The notes under the pieces were generated by a model that worked only from the letters and a program-made list of their open reading frames with translations, was not told the DNA's origin and did not search any database. A stretch of DNA of 64,000 bases from Parablautia muri (GTDB lineage Bacteria; Bacillota; Clostridia; Lachnospirales; Lachnospiraceae): assembly GCF_009917485.1 (NCBI RefSeq), contig NZ_QZDT01000002.1:124001-188000 (forward strand). The letters run 5' to 3'. Made by a program: the position numbers and the translations under genes. This document shows positions 1-7,561 of this stretch, piece by piece (position 1 is the first letter of the stretch; each line of letters starts with the position of its first letter).

Positions 1-187
1 CATTATAAAGTGCAGGCTCCATAGATACCCCAATCATACTGATTTTCATACCAATCGAAAAAACAATGACAAAGGCCAGCAGAACAGCCGCAAAGCAGTA
101 GAAAAGTGTAACAAATATCTCCCGTACCATCTCCCTGCTGATTCGTTTTTTCTTTTCGTAAAAAGTTAAACCCTTATGCCTTGCCAT
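1..187 (-). CDS. lepB: Signal peptidase I, N-terminal part (cut by window start)
   Basis: The reverse strand encodes 62 residues that run off the window edge. A short basic N-terminus (MARHKGLTFYEKKKR) is followed by one transmembrane segment (about residues 24-45) and then GVSMEPAL, the signal peptidase I motif whose serine is the nucleophile. The enzyme cleaves leader peptides from exported proteins on the outer face of the membrane. The gene lies downstream of rplS on the same strand, separated by a terminator, and this order is common in Clostridia. The catalytic lysine lies outside the window. Confidence 0.85.
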   Translation of the reverse strand, partial: MARHKGLTFYEKKKRISREMVREIFVTLFYCFAAVLLAFVIVFSIGMKISMIGVSMEPALYN

Positions 188-340
188 ACAATTCATTCCT
201 CATCTGTCAGTACAAATAACCTTCCTTAGCTAAGCCCTAAATGCTCTTGGCATTGCCGCCGGCTTTGCACAGACAGGGCCTGCATACCATAAACTTAGCC
301 ATTACAACTGCCACATTTCATATTATCATATTTCCAAGCA

Positions 341-373
341 TAAGAAAAGGACAATTGTATTATCAATTGCCCT
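341..373 (-). terminator. Intrinsic terminator after rplS
   Basis: An inverted repeat at 348-357 and 364-373 (10-bp arms, one mismatch, 6-nt loop) is followed on the minus strand by TTTTCTT. It lies just past the rplS stop and ahead of lepB, so lepB probably has its own promoter in 188-340. I could not pick out a convincing one there. Confidence 0.75.
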
Positions 374-441
374 GCTCTCATCCCATGCATCGTAACAATT
401 CAGTCAAACTGAGCCGTTACCTTCCATCATTTATGCACAAA

Positions 442-786
442 TTATTTAATCATTTCCTTTACTTTCGCACGTTTCCCTACACGCTCCCTTAAGTAGAACA
501 ATTTAGCCCGTCTTACCTTACCTCTGCGAACTACTTCTACCTTTTCCACATTAGGGGAATAAATAGGCCAGGTCTTTTCAACGCCAACACCGCTGGAAAA
601 CTTTCTTACAGTAAAGGTCTTCCTTGCGCCTGTTCCCTGCTTCTTCATAACTACGCCTTCGAAAACCTGAATTCTCTCACGGTTTCCTTCCTTGATTCTG
701 CCGTATACCTTAACGGTATCGCCTACATTAAAATCTGCAACTTCCTTAAGCTGCTCAGCTTCAATACTTCTAATAATATCGTTCAT
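442..786 (-). CDS. rplS: 50S ribosomal protein L19
   Basis: The 114-residue protein has the usual L19 length and sequence: N-terminal helix [14 protein letters not shown], then the [17 protein letters not shown] barrel strand, GVVMKKQG, and a basic C-terminus with [14 protein letters not shown]19 sits at the 30S-50S interface of the ribosome. It follows trmD with about 125 nt between them, the conserved rpsP-rimM-trmD-rplS order. A terminator follows at 341-373. Confidence 0.97.
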   Translation of the reverse strand: MNDIIRSIEAEQLKEVADFNVGDTVKVYGRIKEGNRERIQVFEGVVMKKQGTGARKTFTVRKFSSGVGVEKTWPIYSPNVEKVEVVRRGKVRRAKLFYLRERVGKRAKVKEMIK

Positions 787-912
787 TTTAAACCTCCATC
801 ATATTAGGTGACGCATCAGATGTTCTTAATACATACGTAGCAGAGGACCATCACAATTTCGCAACACCACTAACTTACCATATTATCGCTTAAATTGCAA
901 GCAATATTTTTT

Positions 913-1701
913 TCATCCGGCTATTTCTTTTTTGCTTTCTTTTTTGCGTTTTCGGGCCTCTCGCTTTGCTTTCCGGATAAAATATGCTTGGTTTTCCCGC
1001 TCCCATTTTTCATAAAGATCAGGCCTTATCTCTTTTGTCTTTTTTAAAGATTGTTCTAAACGCCATTCCTCTATTTTTTGATGATCGCCAGACAAAAGCA
1101 CCTCCGGCACTTTTTTCCCCATCCAGTTCCCAGGCCTTGAATACTGTGGGTATTCCAGCAAATAATTGCTAAAGCTCTCCGTTTCACCTGAATTTGCATT
1201 GCTGAGAACCCCTGGAACCATCCTTGCTATGGCATCAATCATCACCATAGCCGGCAGTTCTCCGCCTGTCAGCACATAATCCCCTATGGAAATAAAATCT
1301 GTAACGATCTCCTCAAGGACTCTCTCATCCACTCCTTCGTAATGACCGCAGAGAAAAATCAAATCTTCCTCCTTTGCCAGCTCCTTTGCCATAGACTGTT
1401 GAAATGTCCTGCCCTGAGGCGTCACATAAATTACCCTTGTTTTTCGTCCCTTTCTACCCTTTTCATCTATGTCGGCAGCTATGGCATTCCATGCGTCATA
1501 AACAGGCTGTGCCTGCATAAGCATACCTGCGCCGCCTCCATATGTGTAGTCGTCTACTTTTTTATGTTTATTTGTCGTATAGTCTCTGATATTGACAGCT
1601 TCTAATGAAATAATTTCTTTGTCCATGGCCCGTCCAATAATACTGGTAGCAAGCCCCTGCATAACCATTTCAGGAAATAATGTAAGTACATGAAAATTCA
1701 T
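913..1701 (-). CDS. trmD: tRNA (guanine-37-N1)-methyltransferase
   Basis: A 262-residue SPOUT-family enzyme that methylates N1 of G37 next to the anticodon, using SAM, to prevent +1 frameshifting. The start MNFHVLTLFPEM, the knot motifs LCGHYEGVDERV and SIGDYVLTGGELPAM, and the PGVLSNANSGETESF linker are all visible. An ATG five codons upstream exists, but the Shine-Dalgarno GAGGAG lies inside that extension and is correctly spaced for the ATG at 1701, so I chose the latter. The C-terminus is rich in Lys/Arg. It lies between rimM and rplS. Confidence 0.96.
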   Translation of the reverse strand: MNFHVLTLFPEMVMQGLATSIIGRAMDKEIISLEAVNIRDYTTNKHKKVDDYTYGGGAGMLMQAQPVYDAWNAIAADIDEKGRKGRKTRVIYVTPQGRTFQQSMAKELAKEEDLIFLCGHYEGVDERVLEEIVTDFISIGDYVLTGGELPAMVMIDAIARMVPGVLSNANSGETESFSNYLLEYPQYSRPGNWMGKKVPEVLLSGDHQKIEEWRLEQSLKKTKEIRPDLYEKWERENQAYFIRKAKREARKRKKESKKEIAG

Positions 1702-1740
1702 GGCATCTCTCCTCATACTCTAATCGCTTTCCTGAAAGAA

Positions 1741-2250
1741 TCAGTCAAGTAAGCCCTCAAGAACATGAATTTTCATTTCGTTTTCCTTCAGATTCACATC
1801 AAGAATACATTCCTTGATGGCAGGAAGCAAAAGCTCTCTCCCACCTTCAAGGCTAATCACATATACATCATTAGCACCCGTTGCTATGACATCCTTAAGA
1901 TTTCCTTTCAAAGCTCCATCCTCCGAAACTACTTGCACCCCAATAAGGTCCGCTATGAAATATTCATCTTCTTCCAATTCCACTGCATTTTCTCTTGTGA
2001 CAAAAAGGCCTTTCCCTTTATATTTTTCAATATCATTGATATTGTCATAGCCTTTAAATTTTAAAATAACAAATTGCTTCAAAAACTTAACAGTCTCTAT
2101 TACAAGGCAAAGCCGTTCGTTTCCTGTATCCAGCAATACCGTCTTTAATTTCTTAAAACGGCCTGCATCATCTGTTGTAGGAAAAACCTTAACCTCTCCT
2201 CTTACACCATGAGTGGAGGAAATAATTCCTATCTGAAGTATATCTTCCAT
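1741..2250 (-). CDS. rimM: Ribosome maturation factor RimM
   Basis: The 169-residue protein has a RimM N-domain ([18 protein letters not shown]) and a C-terminal PRC barrel ([15 protein letters not shown] ... [13 protein letters not shown]). RimM binds S19 and assists 30S head assembly. The ATG at 2250 has a GGGGG ribosome binding site about 8 nt upstream; an in-frame ATG six codons earlier overlaps that site and is unlikely. trmD follows 40 nt downstream. A terminator-like hairpin lies between khpA and this gene, so its dose may be partly uncoupled from rpsP. Confidence 0.95.
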   Translation of the reverse strand: MEDILQIGIISSTHGVRGEVKVFPTTDDAGRFKKLKTVLLDTGNERLCLVIETVKFLKQFVILKFKGYDNINDIEKYKGKGLFVTRENAVELEEDEYFIADLIGVQVVSEDGALKGNLKDVIATGANDVYVISLEGGRELLLPAIKECILDVNLKENEMKIHVLEGLLD

Positions 2251-2284
2251 ATTCTGTACCCCCTGCATACCGTAAGGCTTTCAA

Positions 2285-2332
2285 ACTTATAAAAAGGGAT
2301 GTTCTACTTCCAATCATGAAAGAACATCCCTT
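2285..2332 (-). terminator. Intrinsic terminator between khpA and rimM
   Basis: A perfect 12-bp inverted repeat (2294-2305 with 2321-2332, 15-nt loop) is followed on the minus strand by TTTTTATAAG. It sits inside the ribosomal-protein gene string, after the khpA stop and about 35 nt ahead of the rimM start. It probably gives partial termination between rpsP-khpA and rimM-trmD-rplS. Confidence 0.75.
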
Positions 2333-2354
2333 CCAATAGCAATACGAAAATGTG

Positions 2355-2582
2355 CTAGACGATTTCCACGTCCACTTTTTGATTTTCTTTAGATGATGCT
2401 GCTTTTACCACAGAGCGGATAGCTTTTGCAATCCTTCCCTGCTTTCCAATTACCTTACCCATGTCAGATGCAGCAACATGAAGTTCGATTGTAACGTGTT
2501 TTCCCTCTTCTTTCTGGGTTACGACAACTTCATCCGGATGCTCAACAAGTGCTTTTGCTATTACTTCAACTAATTCCCTCAT
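2355..2582 (-). CDS. khpA: KH-domain RNA-binding protein KhpA
   Basis: A 75-residue single KH domain: MRELVEVIAKALVEHPDEV, a beta strand, and the GxxG-type RNA-binding loop VIGKQGRIAKAIR. KhpA homologues bind RNA, usually with KhpB/Jag, and influence cell division and wall synthesis in Firmicutes. It sits 32 nt after rpsP, its usual neighbour. The ribosome binding site is the GGAGG just before the ATG. Confidence 0.93.
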   Translation of the reverse strand: MRELVEVIAKALVEHPDEVVVTQKEEGKHVTIELHVAASDMGKVIGKQGRIAKAIRSVVKAASSKENQKVDVEIV

Positions 2583-2614
2583 ACTCCACCTCCAAAAGGT
2601 CTGGCAAGTTAATG

Positions 2615-2860
2615 TTATTTTTCAATACCTGCCTGCTTGAAAATTTTGCTGACAACTTCTGTAGGCTGTGCACCATTTGAAAGCCACTTCTTAGCCAATT
2701 CCTCGTTTACATGAAATGTACTGGGGTCCGTATTCGGATCGTAGGTTCCAATCTCCGCAATTACCCTTCCATCTCTGGGGGATCGGGAGTCTGCAACAAC
2801 GATTCTATAGAAAGGAGCTTTCTTACGACCCATTCTTCTTAATCTGATTTTTACTGCCAT
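2615..2860 (-). CDS. rpsP: 30S ribosomal protein S16
   Basis: An 81-residue protein with the S16 signature [43 protein letters not shown] and the C-terminal [16 protein letters not shown]16 binds 16S rRNA early in 30S assembly. A GGAGGTG site precedes the ATG. It starts the rpsP-khpA pair after a 154-bp gap that follows ffh. Confidence 0.97.
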   Translation of the reverse strand: MAVKIRLRRMGRKKAPFYRIVVADSRSPRDGRVIAEIGTYDPNTDPSTFHVNEELAKKWLSNGAQPTEVVSKIFKQAGIEK

Positions 2861-3014
2861 GTTTTCACCTCCACATTTTGTAAATCAATTTATAATTTGT
2901 ATGATATTTTGAAAAGAAACATTTTTCCTGTTTGGACTGTTTCTATTTTCAACTGCTTTATATCCGGCCTGCGGCATTGCCTTGCCGCATTTTATAAAAG
3001 TCAGCTTGCTTGAT

Positions 3015-4370
3015 TTAAAAAGGAAACCTCATTCCGCCAAAACCGCCTCGGCGCTTTCCTCCCATCATTCCTGGCATCTGCTTCATCATCTTCTGGGACT
3101 GCTCAAATTGCTTCACAAACCGGTTTACCACCGCCATATCCACTCCAGCCCCCCTTGCAATTCGGCTCTTTCTGCTTAAATTAAGGAGCTTTGGATTTTT
3201 CCTTTCATCCGGGGTCATGCTTAAAATAATGGCTTCTGTTTTTGCCAGCTGCTTTTCATCTATCATAGATTCAATATTTCCAAGCTGCTTTCCCACACCG
3301 GGCAGCATACTTAAAATACTGGTAAGGCCGCCCATGTTGCGCATCTGTTTCATGCTTTCTAAATAATCATTGAAATCAAACTTACCCTTTTTCAACCGAG
3401 CCGCCATTTCTTTTTCTTTATCTTCATCTATGGAAATATTTTCCTGGGCTTTTTCAATGAGAGAAAGTACATCTCCCATACCCAGAATACGGCTTGCCAT
3501 ACGCTCAGGATAAAACTGTTCCAAATCGGAAAGCTTTTCTCCCATACCCACATACAAAATAGGCTTTCCTGTAACCGCCTTTACCGAAAGCGCCGCACCA
3601 CCTCTTGTATCGCCATCCATTTTAGAAAGGACTACGCCGTTGATTACGATTTTATCATCAAACTCCTTTGCTACCGTAACCGCATCCTGACCGGTCATGG
3701 CATCCACAACAAGAAGCGTCTGGTGGACATCCACCTGTGCTTTTATATCCTGAAGCTCCGCCATCATGTCCTCATCAATATGAAGGCGTCCTGCCGTATC
3801 CAAAATCACCACATTGTGGCTATTTTTTTTGGCATGTTCAATGGCCGCTTTGGCAATATCCACAGGACTTTGATTGTCCCCCATGGAAAATACGTCTACC
3901 TGCTGCTTTTCTCCATTTACCTGGAGCTGTTTAATAGCCGCAGGTCTGTAGACGTCACAGGCTACCAGAAGCGGTTTTTTACCACGCTGCTTTAATTTGC
4001 CTGCAAGCTTGGCTGTTGTGGTGGTTTTACCTGCACCCTGCAGACCACACATCATAATGGTGGTTATCGCCTTGCCAGGCTGCATTTTAATCTCGGTGGT
4101 TTCTGACCCCATCAGCGTAATCATTTCTTCGTTCACAATCTTGATTACCATCTGGCCGGGATTTAAGCCATTCATCACATCTGAACCAATGGCCCGCCCT
4201 TCCACCGCCTTTACAAACTGCTTAACCACTTTAAAGTTAACGTCCGCCTCCAAAAGGGCAAGCTTCACTTCCTTTAAAGCAGTCTTAACATCCTCCTCGG
4301 TAAGTTTTCCCTTACTGCGGAGATTTTTAAATACATTTTGAAGTTTATCCGTTAAGCTTTCAAATGCCAT
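3015..4370 (-). CDS. ffh: Signal recognition particle GTPase Ffh
   Basis: A 451-residue SRP54 protein with N, G and M domains. G-motifs are visible: GLQGAGKTTTTAKLAG, DVYRPAAIKQL, DTAGRLHIDE and SKMDGDTRGGAALS. The M domain is methionine-rich and ends in a Gly/Met/Arg tail (QMPGMMGGKRRGG). With SRP RNA it targets nascent membrane proteins to FtsY. The start lies 3 nt after the ylxM stop, so the two are translated from one message. Confidence 0.97.
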   Translation of the reverse strand: MAFESLTDKLQNVFKNLRSKGKLTEEDVKTALKEVKLALLEADVNFKVVKQFVKAVEGRAIGSDVMNGLNPGQMVIKIVNEEMITLMGSETTEIKMQPGKAITTIMMCGLQGAGKTTTTAKLAGKLKQRGKKPLLVACDVYRPAAIKQLQVNGEKQQVDVFSMGDNQSPVDIAKAAIEHAKKNSHNVVILDTAGRLHIDEDMMAELQDIKAQVDVHQTLLVVDAMTGQDAVTVAKEFDDKIVINGVVLSKMDGDTRGGAALSVKAVTGKPILYVGMGEKLSDLEQFYPERMASRILGMGDVLSLIEKAQENISIDEDKEKEMAARLKKGKFDFNDYLESMKQMRNMGGLTSILSMLPGVGKQLGNIESMIDEKQLAKTEAIILSMTPDERKNPKLLNLSRKSRIARGAGVDMAVVNRFVKQFEQSQKMMKQMPGMMGGKRRGGFGGMRFPF

Positions 4371-4373
4371 GGA

Positions 4374-4715
4374 CTAAAGCTCCTCTAAAATTTGATGTGA
4401 TAAAAGCCCGACTTCCTGTACCAGTTCTTCTCTGGTCACACTCGGATCAGCGCTTACCTTCTGCAGCCGGCTTACATTTTCTTTCACACGCATAAAACGC
4501 TCAACTAAATGCAGCTTATCTTCATATCCTTGTAATATATGATTACATCGCCTTACCAAATCGTACACTCCCTGCCTTGAAATACCATTTTCCTTCGCAA
4601 TTTCCGTCAGGGAATAATCATTGTAGACCACATCCTCATATATCTTTTTCTGGTGTTCCGTAAGCAGTTCCCCATAAAAATCATACAAAAGCCCCTGCTC
4701 CACTATCTTCTCCAT
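4374..4715 (-). CDS. ylxM: YlxM-family DNA-binding protein
   Basis: A 113-residue helix-turn-helix protein of the YlxM/p13 family, almost always beside ffh. Visible features are LLYDFYGELLTEHQKKIYEDVVYNDYSLTEIAKENGISRQGVYDLVRR, a sigma-region-4-like HTH, then a helical tail. Its role in the SRP system is not firmly established. I chose the ATG at 4715, six nt after GGAG; an ATG at 4727 is also possible. A copy of the dispersed leader repeat lies directly upstream. Confidence 0.9.
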   Translation of the reverse strand: MEKIVEQGLLYDFYGELLTEHQKKIYEDVVYNDYSLTEIAKENGISRQGVYDLVRRCNHILQGYEDKLHLVERFMRVKENVSRLQKVSADPSVTREELVQEVGLLSHQILEEL

Positions 4716-4790
4716 TTTAATCTCCATATTTCCAATCATCCACAAATTGTGTGTATATATTCTACAAAAGCACAAATTTGCTGGCTGAAA
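4716..4790 (-). repeat. Leader repeat copy before ylxM (weak copy)
   Basis: On the minus strand this reads GCAAATTTGTGCTTTTG, a spacer, then a second AATTTGTG box and GATTGGAAATATGGAG as ribosome binding site. It matches the leaders of the TPR gene, era and glyS in order of parts, but the upstream hairpin is not evident here. Confidence 0.5.
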
Positions 4791-4837
4791 ATCAAAGATA
4801 TTCTATCTATCACCTAGGATACAATACTACAAACCAA

Positions 4838-4871
4838 AAAGATTGTCAAGCAAATTTCCTTGACAATCTTT
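4838..4871. terminator. Bidirectional intrinsic terminator
   Basis: A perfect 13-bp inverted repeat (4838-4850 with 4859-4871, 8-nt loop) has an ATTTTTA tail on the plus strand and TTTTTGGTTT on the minus strand. On the minus strand it ends the 6121-to-4933 transcript ahead of ylxM-ffh. Confidence 0.8.
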
Positions 4872-4879
4872 ATTTTTAC

Positions 4880-4927
4880 ATGCAAAGCCCATTTAAAATC
4901 GCCTTCGGCGATGGGATTTTGCATTTT
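4880..4927. repeat. Hairpin module shared with 55.8 kb element
   Basis: A nested hairpin: outer arms ATGCAAAGCCCAT and ATGGGATTTTGCAT, inner ATCGCC/GGCGAT with a TTC loop. Nearly the same hairpin, with paired changes, occurs at 55784-55826, and a related one at 35104-35138. Read on the minus strand it begins about a dozen bases after a stop codon, so it resembles a 3'-UTR REP-like module. Confidence 0.65.
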
Positions 4928-4932
4928 CCTGC

Positions 4933-5370
4933 TTATATACTAAACGACATAATGCCAAGCTTTGAAAAAATAATCTCCCTTACCAGCATCCCAGCTTTCT
5001 TTTTCTTTGCCAAATTCATTTGCGCAAGCTCCTGCAGTGTAAAAATTTTTTCCTTATATTGAAGCTTCTCCTTGCCGAATACTCCCTTCTTTTCCACCTG
5101 AATCTGCACCTTAACCCTCGTTTTTAATTGTCCGAAAACTTCATAAAGGAAGGTATTTTCTTCCATATAATAAAACTGACTCTCAAGCGTTGTTTCTGGG
5201 GCGGCTTCCTTCAAAACATATTGGCTGATAATGACCCTTAATTTAAAAGGAACCATCTCATGCACAAGCAATTCTTCATAAGAAAAGCCGGCACCAAGAT
5301 AAAGATTCCCCACATCCTGAATCACATATTTAAAATCTTCATATTGCGTCATATTCCCGCTTAACTTCAT
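4933..5370 (-). CDS. Hypothetical protein paired with sigma-like gene
   Basis: A 145-residue soluble protein I do not recognise. It is mixed alpha/beta with no signal peptide or membrane segment, and has a Lys-rich stretch (LAKKKKAG) near the C-terminus preceded by IFTLQELAQMN. The start is 4 nt downstream of the stop of the sigma-like gene, so the two are almost certainly co-translated and may act together. A partner or antagonist of the sigma-like protein is one possibility, from gene order alone. Confidence 0.6.
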   Translation of the reverse strand: MKLSGNMTQYEDFKYVIQDVGNLYLGAGFSYEELLVHEMVPFKLRVIISQYVLKEAAPETTLESQFYYMEENTFLYEVFGQLKTRVKVQIQVEKKGVFGKEKLQYKEKIFTLQELAQMNLAKKKKAGMLVREIIFSKLGIMSFSI

Positions 5371-5374
5371 ATTC

Positions 5375-6121
5375 TTATAACGTACCTTCCAAATCCTCTA
5401 TTGCAAACCCGCTCATACGCATCGCATCTCTTATCGCTTTTTCGGACATGCCTGTTTCCGCAGCCAATTCTTCCACTGTGACCTTCCGGTGCAGCTCCTT
5501 AGCTAACTCTCTGGCCTTTTTAGCCACCTTGTTTACCTGGGCAAGTACCTTTTTATCCTTATCCTGCTCCTGTGCGTTCTCCGCAATGCAGCTTTCCATG
5601 GCATCCATAACCATCTTAACCAGCATTCCTTCCGCTTCCTTGGCATGCTCCAAACATCCCAGCATTGTAACGCCCATAGAAAGCGCCACATTTCCCTCTC
5701 CGATCAAATCTTCCAGGAAAACCCCTTGTCCTGCATAAAGCCTGGAAATCTCCACCACTTGGGGAAGATACAAGTGAATCAGCCTGTTCTGGGCCATCTT
5801 CTCTCCTGCCATTGCAGCAAGAATAACAGCTTCTTTCTCTCCATCACCGACCTTCTCAAGTACTGCAAGCTCTTTTTTATATTCTTCCAGATAGTCAATT
5901 TCCGCTTCAGACAAATATTCATCTAAATCTACTGGCTCACCAACGCCTATCTTGTGCTTTTTCAAATAGTCATAGACCAGCGCAAGCTGAGCCTTAGACA
6001 GCTTAAGTTCTGCAAAGGCCTCCTCCACCTGCTGTTGCGAAATGCAATTTTCCTGGGCCTTTGCTAACGCACGCACCTCTTTTAAAGTACGCGCAAACAA
6101 AATTTCCTGACTCTCTCCCAT
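5375..6121 (-). CDS. Sigma-70-derived protein lacking region 4
   Basis: A 248-residue protein related to RNA polymerase sigma factors. Residues about 12-60 resemble region 1.1 (EVRALAKAQENCISQQQVEEAF). Residues 109-151 resemble regions 2.1-2.2 (QNRLIHLYLPQVVEISRLY ... LEDLIGEGNVAL), the core-binding helices. Residues 196-237 resemble region 3 (ARELAKELHRKVTVEELAAETGMS). The DNA-melting part of region 2 is degraded and region 4 is absent, so it may bind core polymerase without recognising a -35 element. It lies directly upstream of the 145-residue hypothetical gene. Confidence 0.7.
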   Translation of the reverse strand: MGESQEILFARTLKEVRALAKAQENCISQQQVEEAFAELKLSKAQLALVYDYLKKHKIGVGEPVDLDEYLSEAEIDYLEEYKKELAVLEKVGDGEKEAVILAAMAGEKMAQNRLIHLYLPQVVEISRLYAGQGVFLEDLIGEGNVALSMGVTMLGCLEHAKEAEGMLVKMVMDAMESCIAENAQEQDKDKKVLAQVNKVAKKARELAKELHRKVTVEELAAETGMSEKAIRDAMRMSGFAIEDLEGTL

Positions 6122-6189
6122 TTCATAGCCATGCCTTTCTTTTCACCCTAACCTCCATGATTGCGCTTTGCGGAATCTCAAATCGGTGC

Positions 6190-6218
6190 GGAGAATGCCC
6201 GTATTTTAGGCATTCTCC
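6190..6218. other. Perfect 10-bp hairpin without T-tract
   Basis: GGAGAATGCC at 6190-6199 and its complement at 6209-6218 enclose a 9-nt loop. It lies between the rhomboid-like gene and the sigma-like gene. No run of T follows on the minus strand, so it is at best an RNA stabiliser or processing site. Confidence 0.5.
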
Positions 6219-6227
6219 TGTGTGAGA

Positions 6228-6307
6228 CTTAGTACTTCTCCACGAAACAGCCTCTGCTGTGAGTGGCTAGAAGTACTTCTCACACTAATCTTCCTGCTGT
6301 GAGTGGC
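6228..6307. repeat. Imperfect 40-bp tandem duplication over a gene end
   Basis: CTGCTGTGAGTGGC occurs at 6254-6267 and 6294-6307, and AGTACTT boxes repeat at the same 40-bp offset. One unit covers the last codons and stop of the rhomboid-like gene; the other lies just past the stop. Confidence 0.55.
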
Positions 6308-7166
6308 CCTGGACATGTGTATGTGTAAAAATATGCTCCTCACAATACTCATAATTTCCATTACATTTAGAACAAAATCTGAATTGCAGTTCCGGATTCG
6401 TCTCCTCAGTTCTCCCACAGATTGCACATTTATGTCTGGTATCTTTCGTGGACTTTTTTACCTCACGTTTAAATTTCTGCCTGCGCTTTACCTGTCTGGG
6501 GGTCATATGCACCTTCCCTCTGCCGGTAATAAAAAATACAATAAAATTCATAAGTGATGCCGCAATTACAAATTTATCGGCAGTAGAACCCATGAAAAAC
6601 TGGTAAACAAGCAATGCTCCATAAATAATTCCCAGAATTTTAATTCTGATTGGTATCATAAAAAACAGCATCACCTGCATATTCGGGTAAGTAGCGGCAA
6701 AAGCAAGAAAAATAGACATATTCACATAGTAGGTACTAAATCTTGGCGCTAACATATAAGAATCGCCATAGATGCTCCACAGTGCGATTCCGTCCGCGCC
6801 TCCAACTAACACCGTATACCCAAATAACAAAAAAGCGCCTAATATGGTAAACAGCATTCCAGAAAAAATGTAAACATTGTATCGATAAGTCCCCCAGGTT
6901 CTTTCCAATGTTGTACCCAGCGAATAATAAAAATAAAGCATTAAAAGTGTAAAAAAGCCAAAGTCTGATGGAGGAATCAAAAGCCAGCTCACAAGCCTCC
7001 ATATCTGTCCATGAAAAAGAATTTCATAAGGATTTAAATAAAAATAGGAAAGCAATGCAGGATAAACCCAGTTCAGTATATACCCAATTCCATAACACAT
7101 AATCAGTATCATAGATAAATTTTGAATTGCATATTTTCCAAATTTCTTTTCAAAGTTACTCATCAT
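6285..7166 (-). CDS. Rhomboid-like membrane protein with C-terminal zinc ribbon
   Basis: A 293-residue multipass protein. Residues about 15-210 hold six hydrophobic segments, with the rhomboid/derlin WR motif in the first loop (HGQIWRLVSWLLIPP). The GxSG catalytic serine motif is missing (the region reads VLVGGADGIALW), and I see no catalytic His in the last segment, so it is probably a pseudoprotease. After a basic linker (RQVKRRQKFKREVKK) comes a zinc-ribbon-like tail: CAICGR, CSKCNG, and a His/Cys-rich CEEHIFTHTH. AGGAGG precedes two adjacent ATGs (7166, 7163); the second is slightly better spaced. Confidence 0.65.
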   Translation of the reverse strand: MMSNFEKKFGKYAIQNLSMILIMCYGIGYILNWVYPALLSYFYLNPYEILFHGQIWRLVSWLLIPPSDFGFFTLLMLYFYYSLGTTLERTWGTYRYNVYIFSGMLFTILGAFLLFGYTVLVGGADGIALWSIYGDSYMLAPRFSTYYVNMSIFLAFAATYPNMQVMLFFMIPIRIKILGIIYGALLVYQFFMGSTADKFVIAASLMNFIVFFITGRGKVHMTPRQVKRRQKFKREVKKSTKDTRHKCAICGRTEETNPELQFRFCSKCNGNYEYCEEHIFTHTHVQGHSQQED

Positions 7167-7417
7167 TTATACCTCCTGCATACAATAGGTCAAGTCTATT
7201 CTCCTATATCACAAGCAAATCTTACGATAGCATCAACGAATCGTTAAATGGTTGAAAAGTTCCTTTCAAACTTTTTATTCCACAGTTTTAGCATTACCTT
7301 ACTAGAAACTTCATATATTCTAACATTCCCAAAACTAATTGTAAATAAAGTTATAAAGAAAGCCGCTTAATTTTAGAATTTGGAAATTTTTCTTAACAAA
7401 ATGTTTATTCTCTTTCG

Positions 7418-7446
7418 TTGCAATTTGAAAATCCTTGTCGTATAAT
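7418..7446 (+). promoter_or_regulatory. Sigma-A promoter for the activase gene
   Basis: TTGCAA at 7418-7423, a 17-nt spacer and a perfect TATAAT at 7441-7446. Transcription would start near 7453, so upstream ATG codons cannot be used. The leader (7453-7561) holds an 8-bp inverted repeat CGATAAAT/ATTTATCG enclosing a smaller GAAG/CTTC stem. The rest of the 7167-7417 gap is AT-rich with nothing else I could identify. Confidence 0.8.
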
Positions 7447-7561
7447 TACTACGCATGTCGAAATTGACATTCCACAGCAGCCTGCGATAAATAGACAGAA
7501 GGCAAACTTCGCATTTATCGGAAGCTTAAAGGAAATTTTTATGAAGGAAAGGTGGCAGCTT

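Noticed and set aside
2971-2991. GCGGCA/TGCCGC hairpin downstream of ffh as a terminator
   Set aside because: The T-rich side is on the plus strand, while ffh is transcribed on the minus strand. It may be a structural repeat only.
6190-6218. Perfect hairpin as terminator of the rhomboid-like gene
   Set aside because: No T-tract follows on the minus strand.
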